This document shows positions 34,868 through 46,647 of a stretch of DNA of 64,000 nt, in pieces; position 1 is the stretch's first letter, and each line of letters starts with the position of its first letter. Under the pieces are notes generated by a model, which had not been told where the DNA came from, did no database searches, and was given only the letters and a program-made list of their open reading frames with translations. The stretch spans positions 433,015-497,014 of the forward strand of contig JAFMOC010000448.1 of the NCBI GenBank assembly GCA_019802505.1, in the 5' to 3' direction. A program made the position numbers and the translations under genes. The stretch is from Corydoras sp. C115 (Eukaryota > Chordata > Actinopteri > Siluriformes > Callichthyidae).

Positions 34868-35820
34868 GCACCGCCCCAGGGGACAGGATGAACCCCAGGA
34901 AGGAGACCGACCTCTGGTGGAAGCAGCACTTCTCCGCTTTAACAAACAGGCGGTTTTGCAGGAGACGACTTAGCACCATACGTACGTGTCGGGTGTGCTC
35001 GCTGGGTGTCTTGGAGAAGTTGAGGATGTCATCCAGGTAGACGAACGCAAATCTATCCAGGAAGTCCCGCAACACATCGTTCACCAAGGACTGGAACACG
35101 GCCGGGGCATTCTTGAGGCCGAAGGGAACCACGCGGTACTGGTAGTGGCCGCTGGGGGTGTTGAATGCCGTCTTCCATTCATCCCCCTCCCTTATCCGGA
35201 CCAGATGGTAGGCATTGCAGGTCCAGCTTGGTGAAGATGGCCGCTCCCTGCAAAGACTCAAATACGGATGATGTTAACGGCAGAGGGTATTTGTAGGGGA
35301 CTGTGATGGCATTTAGTCCCCTGTAGTCGATGCAGGGACGTAGGGAGCCGTCCTTCTTGGAGACGAAGAAGAACCCGCCCCCTACGGGGGAGGTAGAGGG
35401 CTGGATGAGTCCGATGGCGAGACACTCCGACACGTACTTCTCCATAGCCTCTCTCTCAGGACGTGACAGTGGGTAGATCCGGCTTGAAGGAAGGGGGGCC
35501 CCAGGCAGGAGGTCGATGGCGCAGTCGTACGTCCTGTGAGGCGGGAGCTGGCAGGCCTTGTCCTTGTTGGAGACCTCCCCAAGGTCATGGTACTCCTTGG
35601 GCACCAAGAAGAGGTCTACAGGGTCAGGGTGGTTTGGTGGCGGAGTGTTGCTGAGAGGAGCGGCGGCGAGCAGGCAGGAAGAGTGACACTCTGTTCCCCA
35701 GGTCAGAATGCGGCTGCGGGCCCAGTCTATATGGGGGTTGTGCTTCCGGAGCCACAGCCCCTGGTCTTTACGGTGGCTACGGACTTCTGGAGCCAGCGTG
35801 GTGCGTCCCAGCTGCATCGG
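34868..35820 (-). pseudogene. Protease remnant and RT palm of gypsy element 1
   Basis: Minus strand. After a short protease end (WLRKHNPHIDW) comes RT: KKDGSLRPCIDYRGLN, TKLDLQ, then after a frameshift near 35230 AYHLVRIREGDEWKTAF and the catalytic YLDD (35028-35039). The zinc knuckle and the protease active site expected between gag and here are missing, which implies an internal deletion. The reading stops at LSPGAV where the nested element enters. Confidence 0.88.
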
Positions 35821-36597
35821 CTCGGCCCCTTCGAACTGCTCGGGCTGGAGGGTGCCCCTCGGAGACGCTGGTGAGGTACGAGGCAACGCGGTGGTACAGA
35901 CCTGGTCCCGGGCTTGGCGTTCTCGGCGACGCAGGCTCATGCGTCCGTCAACGCGTATGGCGAGGTTTATTAGTTCCTGGAGCGCCTCAGGTCGGTCGCG
36001 GGTCGCGACTCCGCGGCGAGGGTCTGAAACTCAACGGCGAACTCTGCCACAGAACGAGCCCCCTGACGTACTGAGAGCAGGCGAGTCTCTATGTCCTCGG
36101 AGTAGTCAGGGCGATCAAACACTGAACGAAACCTCTCCAGGAACGAAGCATAGGATGACCCCAGCGGAGATACTAACCCCTGTGCCGCCTCTGCCCAGCT
36201 GAGCGCGCGTCCACGTAGAAGCCCGATTACAAAGGCGATCTTGTGGGCATCCGTAGGGAAACACGTGGATGCTGAAGTACAGCTGGCATTGGAAGAGGAA
36301 TCCACCACAACGTTGAAGATCCCCCCCATAGGGTTCCGGGAGAACGGCAGTCCCGTCGGAACGTGAAGCAACCGCGGGCGGCGGGTTAGGTACCTGGCTC
36401 GACGGTGAGGTCACTGGTGCGGAAGCTGCGGGCAGCGCGGCGAGCGCAGACTGCAGCTGTAGGGATAACTAGCTCACCAGATCAGCCAATCCCTCCTGGC
36501 GACTGTACAGCATATCGAGCCGCGGGTCATGCTGTTGTCCGGCTGGTGGTGGTTGTGCCGGCTCCGCTCCGGCAGCGCGTCGCTCCGAGGAATCCAT
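35821..36597 (-). pseudogene. gag of gypsy element 1
   Basis: The start codon complement lies at 36595-36597. The N-terminal part ends in a stop near 36470. The capsid continues in other frames, with GRALSWAEAAQGLVSP and SVAEFAVEFQTLAAES typical of sushi-like capsids. It is multiply frameshifted. Confidence 0.75.
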
Positions 36598-36616
36598 GTG
36601 GCCAGTTTGTAATGTT

Positions 36617-37109
36617 ACGGTCTGTAGACCCAACGAGGCGGATTCGCTACTCGGAGTGACGAGCTCAGTCGTAGGTACAGTCACCAACGGGTTTATTTCT
36701 CCCAACAGAAACGTGGCACAGACAACGTACAACACAGGATGGTAAACACAGGGCGAGCGGTGATGACGTCGGCGGGAAGGCGTTCAAACGATCAGGGAGA
36801 CTGTAGTGAAGTAGACTTGACGAAGTGAAGACAGCGGGGGGGGGGGGGGGGGCGAACTGCACACACAAAACAGAGACAGCAAACGGGCGAGGCAACAAAG
36901 AAGTACAAGGACGGGCTGGTAGTGTCTAGGCTTGGCAAGGGCGTGGCACAAGACAAACTGGCAGTGAGGGTAGGGGGTGCAGGGTATATATAACCAACCG
37001 TGATAAATCCCAGGTGTGCGTGATTAAGGGGGGCGTGAACACAGAACCGACCCACACCACGTGACCAAAACAAACCGACCCAAACCACGTGATCAAAACA
37101 ACCATGACA
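36617..37109 (-). repeat. 5' LTR of gypsy element 1
   Basis: Outer end TG at 37109 (complement of accatgaca). The inner end is placed near 36617 because that gives a terminal CA and leaves the gag leader. The part 36739-37109 is shared with the truncated 3' LTR. It contains a TATA-like motif near 36985, a G-run at 36837-36852 and AATAAA near 36694. Gene A2 exon 1 begins only 195 bp beyond it. Confidence 0.7.
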
Positions 37110-37321
37110 TAATGAAGGTCTGCTTAGAGATTAAGATACTGAAGAACATTAATGATTCTGTAATCCTCACCAGTGTCCCTACATGACCTTCTGAAGTGAT
37201 TCCACTATCGACCGAATATAGTCCTTTATATATAAAAACAGTTTACATGCATAATTAAAAAAAAAAAACTGCTGAATTTAAACACATTTCTGATTTCTCC
37301 ACAGATTACCAAACCTGCAGG

Positions 37322-39182
37322 ATGGATCGGCTGTCCAAGCTGCTGATCACGATGCTTTATCTCCAGGGTACAGATCTACATTCATTAACATTAACTAAAC
37401 ATGAAGTAGAACAGCAATGTTTAATGCTTTTATCTTTTTTCTAAATCTTTGTTGAAATCTTAATTATTATTAATATTATTAATATTATTATTATTATTAT
37501 TATTTGAAGTAGTAGTAGTAGTAGTAGTAGTATAACATTTACTGTATAGTGAAATAGGATTTTGTCACTTAAAGCCTGTTAGATGTGATAGTTTCATGCA
37601 GATGTTAATTCACACGTCTGAGCATTCACACGTCAAGTTTTTACCGCACCAAACAGAAACAATAAAATTAGAGTTAAATAGCAAACCACAGCTTACAGTC
37701 TGGTGTTTATTGTAAAAGACCTTGAATCTGATATATATAAATAATGTGAATTTATTTCACATTAACGAACTGCTTAATGTGCATTACTTTAGAATTTATC
37801 AGGGTCGACAGTCATCTTATAGTTTGCTTTATTAAATTTGAATTGAATGGAATTATTTCTTTATAAACAACAAACTGGGAGGTTTTTTTTCATAGCGTTG
37901 AATGACTTTATAAAAGAAAGAAATCATTTTCAGCTCATGTTCACTCATGTTTTAATGTTTCCACAGTGGTCATCAGCTCCGTGGTTTCTGACGTATGGAA
38001 GGCAACAACTGAGCCTGTAATCGATGGACTGGTCTCGTCTTGTGTTGTGTTGCCCTGCACATTCAATTATCCGGGTTCTGTACGCTCAGACTCTAATCTA
38101 AGAGGAATCTGGCACACTAAAAATGATAGAGGGGAAATTATTTATCACGATGACGATCTAAAAGTTAAGGACAATTTCAAAGGCCGCACAAGACTGACGG
38201 GACGATTGGGTGAAAAAAACTGCTCTTTGGAAATCGATAAACTTCGGGATTACGATCAGGGTCCCTTCTGTTTCAGAACTGAAATCCCTGAAAGAGATAA
38301 ATATGCTTTTGTTGAAGCATGTGTGTTGATCAACATGAAAGGTGAGTATAGGTAGAGGACATGAACACCTTTTAGTTACCATCAATAACATAAAAACATG
38401 TGTAAAGTAGCATATCAACATATTAATAATGTCTGAAAATTAGAAACCCATATATGATTTATAAAAAGTACATTTCTGAGACCAGACCTAAGTGTTAGTT
38501 TAAGAATAAATTTAAATTGGTGTAAAGGCTATGCAGTTTACAGATGGGGTAAAAAAAAAAGATGATAAATGTAAAACAATAATAACACCATGGGTCAGAA
38601 TAATTTTCATATTGTTTTGACACAATCAGCAGCGCACTAGAGAGAAAAGAGCCATGTTTAAAAGATGTATTGTGTTTTTATTAAAACAAATATAAACTGT
38701 AATAGATAGCAGACATGTTATAATGATAATTATTGTTGTTGTTGTTATAATTATTAGTATTATTATGTTTATTGTATTTCTATAGTGGAACCAGAAGAAC
38801 TAACTTTGAATCATGATGAGTACTTTGAAGAGGGAGAGTCTGCTATGTTTCATTGCTATGTAAAACACACATGCCCCTCACATCAACCCGTCATCGAGTG
38901 GAATCGAAAGGATAAGGTCACTACGTACTATAAGGACATGGGTCATGGAGTTTGGGAGGTTGAGTCTGTTCTGACCTTCACCGTTACAGAAGCAGATGAT
39001 CACACAAAAATCACCTGCACCTACCGTCATCATGGGGGCAAGACGGCGACAAAAAGTCGAACTCTATTCATAAAACGTAATTTAAATCACACAACATAAA
39101 TCATTACACAGGTTTCAAATGACAGTGATAATAGTTACATGTATTTCCATCCATCCATCATCTTTCTCTATATCCTCTACTA

Positions 39183-39220
<38 letters not shown>

Positions 39221-40971
39221 ATATTGGGCTATGGGCAGATACACCCAGGACAGGGTGTCAATCTATTGCTGGGCACAAACTCACTCACAAACACACACAC
39301 ACACACAAACAAACATACTCTATATGGGGCAATTTGGAGCATTCAATATACCTTAATCCATGTTTTTGGACTGTGGGAGGTAACCGGAGAACCCGGAGGA
39401 AACCCATGCAGAGAACATGGAAACTCCACCCACATACTAACCACTAAACCGCATGTATCTAAGGGGCGGCACTGTGGCCTCTCAGCATTAAGGATTCCCA
39501 ATCTGGGTGGAGTTTGCATGTTCTCCCCGTGTCCGCATGGGTTTCCTCCGGGTTCTCCGGTTTCCTCCCACAGTCCAAAAACATGGATCAAGGTTAATTA
39601 AATTTTCCAAATTGCCCTATATATTGTGTGTTTGTTTGTGTGAGTGAGTGTGTGCCCAGTGATAGATTGGTGCCCTGTCCTGGGTGTATCTACCCAGTGC
39701 TCTAAACTTTTCTCCCCTGGATGGGCATGAGGAACCCACCCCGACCCTAATAGAGGTTTAAGTGGAAGATAATGAATAACTGAATTTATAAACCTTCTAT
39801 TCGGCATGTCATGTCATATGCGCATTACCTTTTTGTGGTTTCATCCCTAATGCTGCATTGTTTTAGACAAAGCGAATCAAATGAACATCATTATTCTCGT
39901 GGCTGCTGTTGTCGGAACTGCCATCTTGGTTGGAGGAGTGTGTTTCTTTGTGAATATGAGATACAGGTAAGTCTGAATAAAAATACTCTGACATCATAAT
40001 TTTGTTCACCAGGTTAAATAATGACAGCAGCAGTGACATTAACATTTACATTAAATCTGAACGTTTTGTAGACCAGAACCACATGTGTAACTTGATTATG
40101 TGTTTATTATGCATGCGTTCATTTAACCCCTGCAGTTATCATCTGACACCAGTGCTGTTTTACCAACGATGCTTCATACAAGTTTAAATAATTTATTTCT
40201 ATAGTGTTTTTTATAATAGTACATCATCACAAAGCAGCTTTACAGTGTTATAATCCTTAAAAGTCCTAAAGAGCAAGACCAAGAGACACCTCAAAAGAAA
40301 AGTAGTTAGAGCTGATAAAGCTCAGTTTTTAAGTAATACGTGCTGCTAAACAAACGCAGAACAGTTTAACCTTTTCATTTCATCACTATCTAGTTTCATT
40401 TATTTTGTTTGTAATGAATCATTCATATATTTTGCAGTGTACATAATATTTACAGCCTCAGTATCTAATCTGTTTGTCCAGATTCTTCTAGATGTTACTT
40501 ATATCTTTTTTATTTGTTTACACAACAATTCAGGAGACAGATTCAGGAGCTGCAGTCCAGACACGGCAGCAGGTGAGTTAAACGGTCACTGTTATGACTT
40601 TGTCATTTTAAATGACCCCCTCATGTAACCTGGGCTTTATTGTTTTTAAAGACAGTTATTGTATGGTTTAAATCCTTTATTAGTATTTTTATTAAAAGCA
40701 CACAGGAACTGTATGGCGGTGGTTGGGTACGGCTCATTTGTGTATTGCTGACAGTATCTGGCCCTTTGCTGAGAGTCTGTGTGAAGCAGCAGGGCAGGGT
40801 CTTTATTGCATCATCTACTGATGTAACTGATTCACTGGTGATTTGTCTGATTAGTGGTGACCCCCAATTTAGTTACGGTGCAACAACAGTTAACCCTAAC
40901 CCTAATTTTTTCTCCAGATGTCTAAAGAAGTTTACTGTATGCTGTGTAAAGGAATTTTTTATTTTTTATTT

Positions 40972-41004
<33 letters not shown>

Positions 41005-42122
41005 GGGGGGGGGGGGATTACAATTTGCTTTATTAATTTTGACACAACATCTACAGAGTTCTGCTACAGTGCACATAAGGACAAGATAGAACTTATCAAA
41101 ACACATATTTGTATGAAGTGAGAAATGTAATACACATTTTGTGATTTTGAACAAATACCTGTTATTTTTTCTTTGTAGAGGACATGAGACCAGGAGGAGC
41201 AGCGATACCAAGTAAATATTCACCTTATTATTATTCAGTAGCTGGCTGTGCATTTCATACCTGGGCCTTCAGTAGTGATCCGCGTGAATAAATTCACCTG
41301 TTACAAAAAAAAAAAAAATTATGGCTATAAAAAAATAAGTCTTGATATATAAGCCTGTAAAATCCTGTCTCTGGTTCTCATTCGTACCCCTTACACTGAG
41401 TAGCCAAACCAAAATCACCAACAATAACCCCATAAAATTGCAGTAGAACACTTTTAAAATTGATAAAATCCTGATTATTTGTATAAACTCCATCCTCCGT
41501 TTTTTCCTTGAAACAGTTTAATTAGTTCCGTTAAGAAGTCGATGTCAAAAGTTGAGTTGTATTTATGTAATTAGTTCTAATTGGTGAAAATGACCGCTCA
41601 TTAAAAATCCAATCCAATCAGAGGGCGTGAATACACTGACGTAACGTTGGCCTACAAGAAGGCGCAGACATGAAGAACTCTAAATCTGCTTGTTTGAAGC
41701 AGCAGGTTGATCTAGACTTATGTAATGCTACCTGGAAAAACAAAATTCATTATGAAGATGAAGGCAAAAAATTAAAAACCTGTTGATGAATAATGTTGAA
41801 ATGTGATTGACTGAATGCTCTAATAAAGAAATATATATCTGGAAGCAACACAACCGGGAAAAACGTTATGGAAGAGAACACACAGACCATTTGGAATTAT
41901 TTTCAGGCCTTCAGAGAAAAACCTGAGGCCCCTGACGGCCCGTCACTGTTATTATTATGATTATGATTAGAATTAGTATTAAAATTCAAATATTGAATAA
42001 AGAAATTATATCTGTTAATGTATCGATATATCAATAAATGTGCACTTGCTTCGATCAAGGATAAATATTTTCATTATTTATAAAGAATATTTATAAATTA
42101 ACAATATAAAAATAAGTTTTAT

Positions 42123-42190
<68 letters not shown>

Positions 42191-43060
42191 TTTTTATTTT
42201 TTTTTTTTTTTTGCTTGAGCTGCGGGCGGCACGGTGGCTTAGTGGTTAGCACGTTCGCCTCTCAGCGCTAGGGATTCCCGGTTCGAATCCCCATCTGGGT
42301 GGAGTTTCCATGTTCTCCCCGTGTCTGCGTGGGTTTCCTCCGGGTTCTCCGGTTTCCTCCCACAGTCCAAAAACATGGATCAAGTTAATTGAGTTCTCTA
42401 AATTGCCCCATATAGAGTGTGTTTGAGTGTGTGAGTGTGTACCCAGCGATGGATTGGCGGCCTGTCCTGGGTCTATCTGCCCAGCGCCCGAGACGTTCTC
42501 CCCTGGATGGGCATGGGGAACCCCACCGCGACCCTAATAGAGGATAAAGCGGGAGATAATGAATGAATGAATGCTTGAGCTGCAGTGACGTGCTGTTGGT
42601 TAGAATATATCTAAGTGTTCAGTTCAATTCAAAATCCTCACATGAGTCTGTGTTCACATGAACAGTGTCCATCAGACCCAAATATGTTATAGCAGCAATC
42701 GTTCATTTGATTGAATGAATTCATCATATCATATTTTATCTTTTCGATCCTTGATATAATTAATAAGACATTTAATGTCTATAATTCAATCTAAATGATG
42801 GTTGAAAGATGCAACCTAATGACACGAAAATATTATTTTTTTAATTAATTTTGTTAAAAATATATTTTAGTGAACAAAAAAATTACAGAAAATCAGATGG
42901 GGGATATTCAGCTGTGAGTTTTTACATTATTTATATTTCTTTGTTCTTATTAATGTAAATGACTTGATGTTTAAACACAAACCCCTGACGTCTCATTCCT
43001 CTGCAGGATGCTGATGACTACACCAACACGGCCGATCTGAATGTGTACGGGAATATCTGA
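37322..43060 (+). CDS. Gene A2: Siglec/MAG-like two-Ig-domain membrane receptor
   Basis: Paralogue of A1. Exons 37322-37367, 37967-38341 (V), 38786-39076 (C2), 39867-39966 (TM), 40534-40572, 41179-41211, 42871-42913, 43007-43060 join to 326 residues without a stop. The signal-peptide exon is identical to A1 at the protein level. The V-set keeps the SCVVLPC pair and the F-strand Arg (FCFRTEI, codon 38275-38277) but differs at nearly a quarter of its residues. The C2 has four changes. TM: IIILVAAVVGTAILVGGVCF. Two A1 tail exons (12048-12080 and 15111-15173) are gone. Both are phase 2-2, so the frame survives. The putative 5' exon region of A1 is replaced by a gypsy element, so the promoter is uncertain. 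Confidence 0.73.
39145..39464 (-). mobile_element. tRNA-derived SINE, left arm of head-to-head pair (A2)
   Basis: Counterpart of 10046-10378. A 37-bp pure G-run (39183-39219) replaces part of the SINE body that is normal in A1. Confidence 0.8.
39465..39780 (+). mobile_element. tRNA-derived SINE, right arm of head-to-head pair (A2)
   Basis: Counterpart of 10379-10735. A short deletion removed much of the head, including the A-box region. The body and the gaatga-type tail remain. Confidence 0.78.
40889..40905. other. Telomere-like CCCTAA repeats at a deletion junction
   Basis: The 17-bp run gttaaccctaaccctaa sits exactly where A2 lacks about 2.1 kb that A1 has between 11880 and 13985. It is followed by a T-run/G-run (about 40973-41016). 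Confidence 0.7.
42122..42211. repeat. (TA)n and poly-T tract
   Basis: An AT array (about 42125-42172) is followed by a long T tract. The A1 counterpart (14690-14714) has only the T tract. Confidence 0.9.
42224..42571 (+). mobile_element. Full-length tRNA-derived SINE with 12-bp target duplication
   Basis: The best-preserved copy in the window. The head 'gggcggcacggtggcttagt' contains the A-box, followed by the B-box ggttcgaatccc, a body of about 270 bp and a gaatgaatga tail. Direct repeats tgcttgagctgc flank it (42212-42223 and 42572-42583). Gene A1 has the unoccupied site with one copy at 14714-14725, so the insertion postdates the duplication. Confidence 0.95.
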
Positions 43061-46000
43061 TGGAGATCTAAACTTTTTTTTGGTTTCATTTCTTGTATTC
43101 GAGAGCTTTATAAACCTTTAAGGAAAGTTTTTAGGGAAGATGAGCATACGGTCTGATTTTAAATAGAACTGCTGAAAAGCATTTTGCAGAGGTTTTTTTT
43201 TTTTTTTTTTCTATTTCTTTTTTTGTGGGGGCGCAGCTTTCAGTTCCTTTTTCTGTAAATGACAGATCGACTGTATGAACATTTTATTCTTATTACATAT
43301 TAAAAAAAGTTTATATGAGTACAGCTGTGCAAATTGATATTATTTTAAAATAAATATAACTTGCTTAACTGTAATACATATTTAATAATGTGGATGTGAC
43401 ATCAAACTGAACTATCGGTAACATTTCTAATTTTTTAGTTGTAACGATCAAATACTTTCTTGAGGTCTGTTAGGACGGAGGGTGGGCAGACGGGCAGATG
43501 GGCAGACGGGTGGTTGTGTGGGCAGAATTCTCTAATATTTGTTTATCTTAACCTTCATCTTTCCAGTAAACTAACCACTGATCTGCCACACAGACATCAC
43601 ATCTGACGCATTTCAAAGCACTGACATTTTTCATGTTCGTTTAACTCGATTTTTATGCTTACTCATGTAAACTTATATTAATAAATATACATATCTGTAT
43701 GAAAATAAATATTTAATGTTCAATTAAAAAAATATTTCTATAAACAATACTATTTACCTGTGTGTATATAGATTCCCACCCTCCATCTTAAACAAAGAAT
43801 ATTGACAGATGTGGAAGGTGTCCTCTGGGTCAGATATCTACATACTTTCCTCGGGTTTGGTTATATAACATCTTAGCAATTACAGAAACTTGAAATGAGT
43901 TTATTAAAGGTAAAATCGTTAATCATCTGCTCTTCAGCGACGTAATCTAGTCCAATTTTTAAAGTCAACTTTGATATCCGAGTAACAAAATCCCGGTCTC
44001 TCTAACAATCAAACAGTGTCATCTAGCGGCCAAATTACAGAATGCGGGTTGTAATATCAGTGTTATAGGTTTAGTGCTGGGGATCGGCTCGCTGTTTATG
44101 TCAATATGAATTTTATGATTTAAAATAATGTATTGTATATGTATGTCATGCATCCATACAAAAATGAAGCGCTTAGACTCTGATCTACAGGACCATCTCT
44201 GGATCTGGCCCCTCTGACCTTCACTCTATCTTTTCAAAACACACTTCTGCTCGTTCACTTCGCTCCGGTGATGATCGCCCCCTGGTGGTTCCACCTCACC
44301 GAGGAGCTCATTCTCACTCCGAGGCGTTCTCCACTGCAACATGATAGTATGATCTTCCCAACTCTGTCCGTAAGGCGGAGTCACTCTGCATTTTTAAGAA
44401 ACTACAAAAGACGAATCTTTTTAACGAACCTTTTAAAAAAAAAAGAGGGGGTGGGTGCAGGATCATATAACAATCAGGGTTGATGATTTTACAGTGTAGC
44501 TGGTTTTATTCATACTTCTGACTGTGATGTCCTCATTTGTAAGTTGCTTTGGATAAATGCGTCTGCTAAAGGACTAAATGTAAATGTAGAGGTGTGTGAT
44601 ATTGTCAGTGATGTCATGCCTGGAAATACTGCTCAGCCAATCAGAATTGCAGTTTCACTGCACAGACGGGTTAAATGTGAAGGACACACTCATCTGTGTG
44701 AAAGTGCAGTATGCAAAATAGATCACGTTATTAGATGTAAATGTTTCTTGATGAAGCAATTTCGTGTGACGGTTAGAGGGTTTGGGTTAGAAAGATTAAC
44801 TGATTAGCGTTATGCTTTGTGTTTTATTTTTACTCATAGGTCCGGTTTCACTTCCTCTTCTTCACTCTCTATATATAAACAATTTAATGTGAATGTCTTT
44901 AAGAACAATATGGTTATTAAATTAATCTAAATCGTAATGCATGTGTATTATAATATACACTATGATGATTCTCAGTACTACAGTGACGCTGACATGGTGG
45001 TGCAGTGTTGCTGGTTATAAACATATAGCTCTATTAAGAAATGCTTATGAATTAATGCGTTTATAATACATATAAATACTGCATTCATAGAATGTGTTAC
45101 CATTATAGTTGCCGTCAGCCACAATATTAATATTTATTCATAACAGGGATTTTTCTCACATAATTTAACAGATAACTGCTGTATATCTAAATGCATTCTC
45201 ATATGTTTCTCCTAGCTTACTTTCAGGATATTTATTGTGCAGTATTTTAACAAATCTGTTCCTTTTTCGTTTTAATGAAATAACTGTAAGTTTTAAGTAC
45301 AAACCCAGTTTCTTTGTGTTCCTGGTTTGGTTTTAGTCCCTCCTTTTGGCCCAAAAATAGATAGATAGGTGTTTTTTAAATACATATTTTGTTAAGACAT
45401 CTTACATTAAAAATGTTCTAGTATGAAAGCTTTACATTTAACTTTTTTGGGAATTTTTTTTACTGTACATTTCATTGAAAAGGGATCATGCGTTTCTGCA
45501 ATAAATGATCAAGTTTTTAGTTTAGGATATTATTAATACTGATTATAATGCTGATAATGTGGCCTATAAGATAATTTATTTAAATACAGCTGCACAGAAA
45601 ACACATTTAAAGCTGAATAAATTAACAGTGTTTAACTAAAAGCTTCCTTATTTTTTAGCAGCACATCGCTGATGTTAGATAAACAGTAGATTAGACAGAA
45701 AGACAGATATCAGACTCAATGAGTGATTAACACTTATTCATTCATATTTAACTCATTTATTGAAGTCAATAAAACTTCACTATTTAACACCATGTTGGGC
45801 ATTTGGACAAAAATCTGGAGTAATTATAAAAAAAAACAAATGAACTGTGGTGAAGCTGCATGATTACTTATAATATCTAAAATTGTGAGATTTAATGAAA
45901 ACTGGGGCTGAAATTGTGGCAGACAGACAATCCAGAATTAAAGCTTAATACAATAATTACACTTAACGTATACATTAGATACATTTAGTCCTTTAGCTAA

Positions 46001-46647
46001 AATTTCCATTCACAGTGCAAGAACAACATTAAGCAAAAATCAGCTGAATTGCAGAATTAATAATTACTGCAGATTATTTACTGATTTAAATAATGCATAG
46101 ATTTCTCTTCACTCTGTAAAAAATAAGATCAGCAAATCACACTGAGACTTGTTAAACTGCAGATTGATTAAAATGTAACAAAAACTTTTTGAAGTACATT
46201 ACACTAATTATTAATCTCAGAATTAAATAAGTGCTGAGATTAGATGTAAAATTGTTGGCCGGAGCTCCCAGGTTTGTTCTCTCCAGAACACTTGTTCTGA
46301 CAGAAGTCTATTCCTGTGTGTTGGTCTTCCCTCATTCTTGATTTCAGTTGTGTTTTAAGCCATTAATCTGTTGGAGGTCCATGATAAAGTAACTGTCAAA
46401 TTATGGGAAAATATGTGGAAATTTGTTGTATACACAGTATGTTCGAGGCAGTGCACTTTTATATTTAGACTTTTGCTTTTTTGGTGTTTTTTGGTTTCGG
46501 TGTTTCTTTTTGTGTATATCATTAGTGAGTCGATGTTGTGTATTTTTGGAACGTTCTGTTAGTATGTGTTTCACAGTTCAGGGTCTGTCTCATGTTCCTC
46601 AGAAGTGTGGACAGTCTGATGTTTCTGCTCTCTGCAGCCGTTCAAAC
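43061..46647. other. A2 3'UTR and A2-B2 intergenic region
   Basis: Duplicate of 15509-19210 with rearrangements. About 43900-45240 is an insertion relative to the first unit, carrying an L2-type LINE piece and a MITE fragment (44960-45015). About 46000-46270 is unmatched, and most of 17.1-18.9 kb is absent. No gene seen. Confidence 0.6.
44180..44595 (+). mobile_element. L2-like LINE 3' end
   Basis: Encodes, with frameshifts, the last part of an L2-type ORF2 (text 'cgttcacttcgctccggtga', 'ctggtggttccacctcaccg'). It ends with the terminal motif 'gtaagttgctttggataaat' and atgtaa repeats. It closely matches 62400-62845. Confidence 0.75.

Larger units (their letters stand above)
30606..37109 (-). 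mobile_element. Ty3/gypsy chromodomain-type LTR retrotransposon, broken
   Basis: Minus-strand element: 5' LTR (about 37109 to 36617), gag, pol with RT, RNase H, integrase and chromodomain, polypurine tract next to 30970, truncated 3' LTR (30970-30606). The flanks show no 5-bp target duplication (gttca against taatg), so one edge was lost. The coding part has frameshifts and stops and is split by a second element at about 33015-34860. Gag and integrase features fit the sushi-like chromovirus group of fishes. No envelope-like gene is seen. It cannot move on its own. Confidence 0.9.

Noticed and set aside
42224..42310. A- and B-box bearing tRNA-like sequence
   Set aside because: It is the head of a SINE: no cloverleaf can be completed, and many diverged copies exist. 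It is not a functional tRNA gene.
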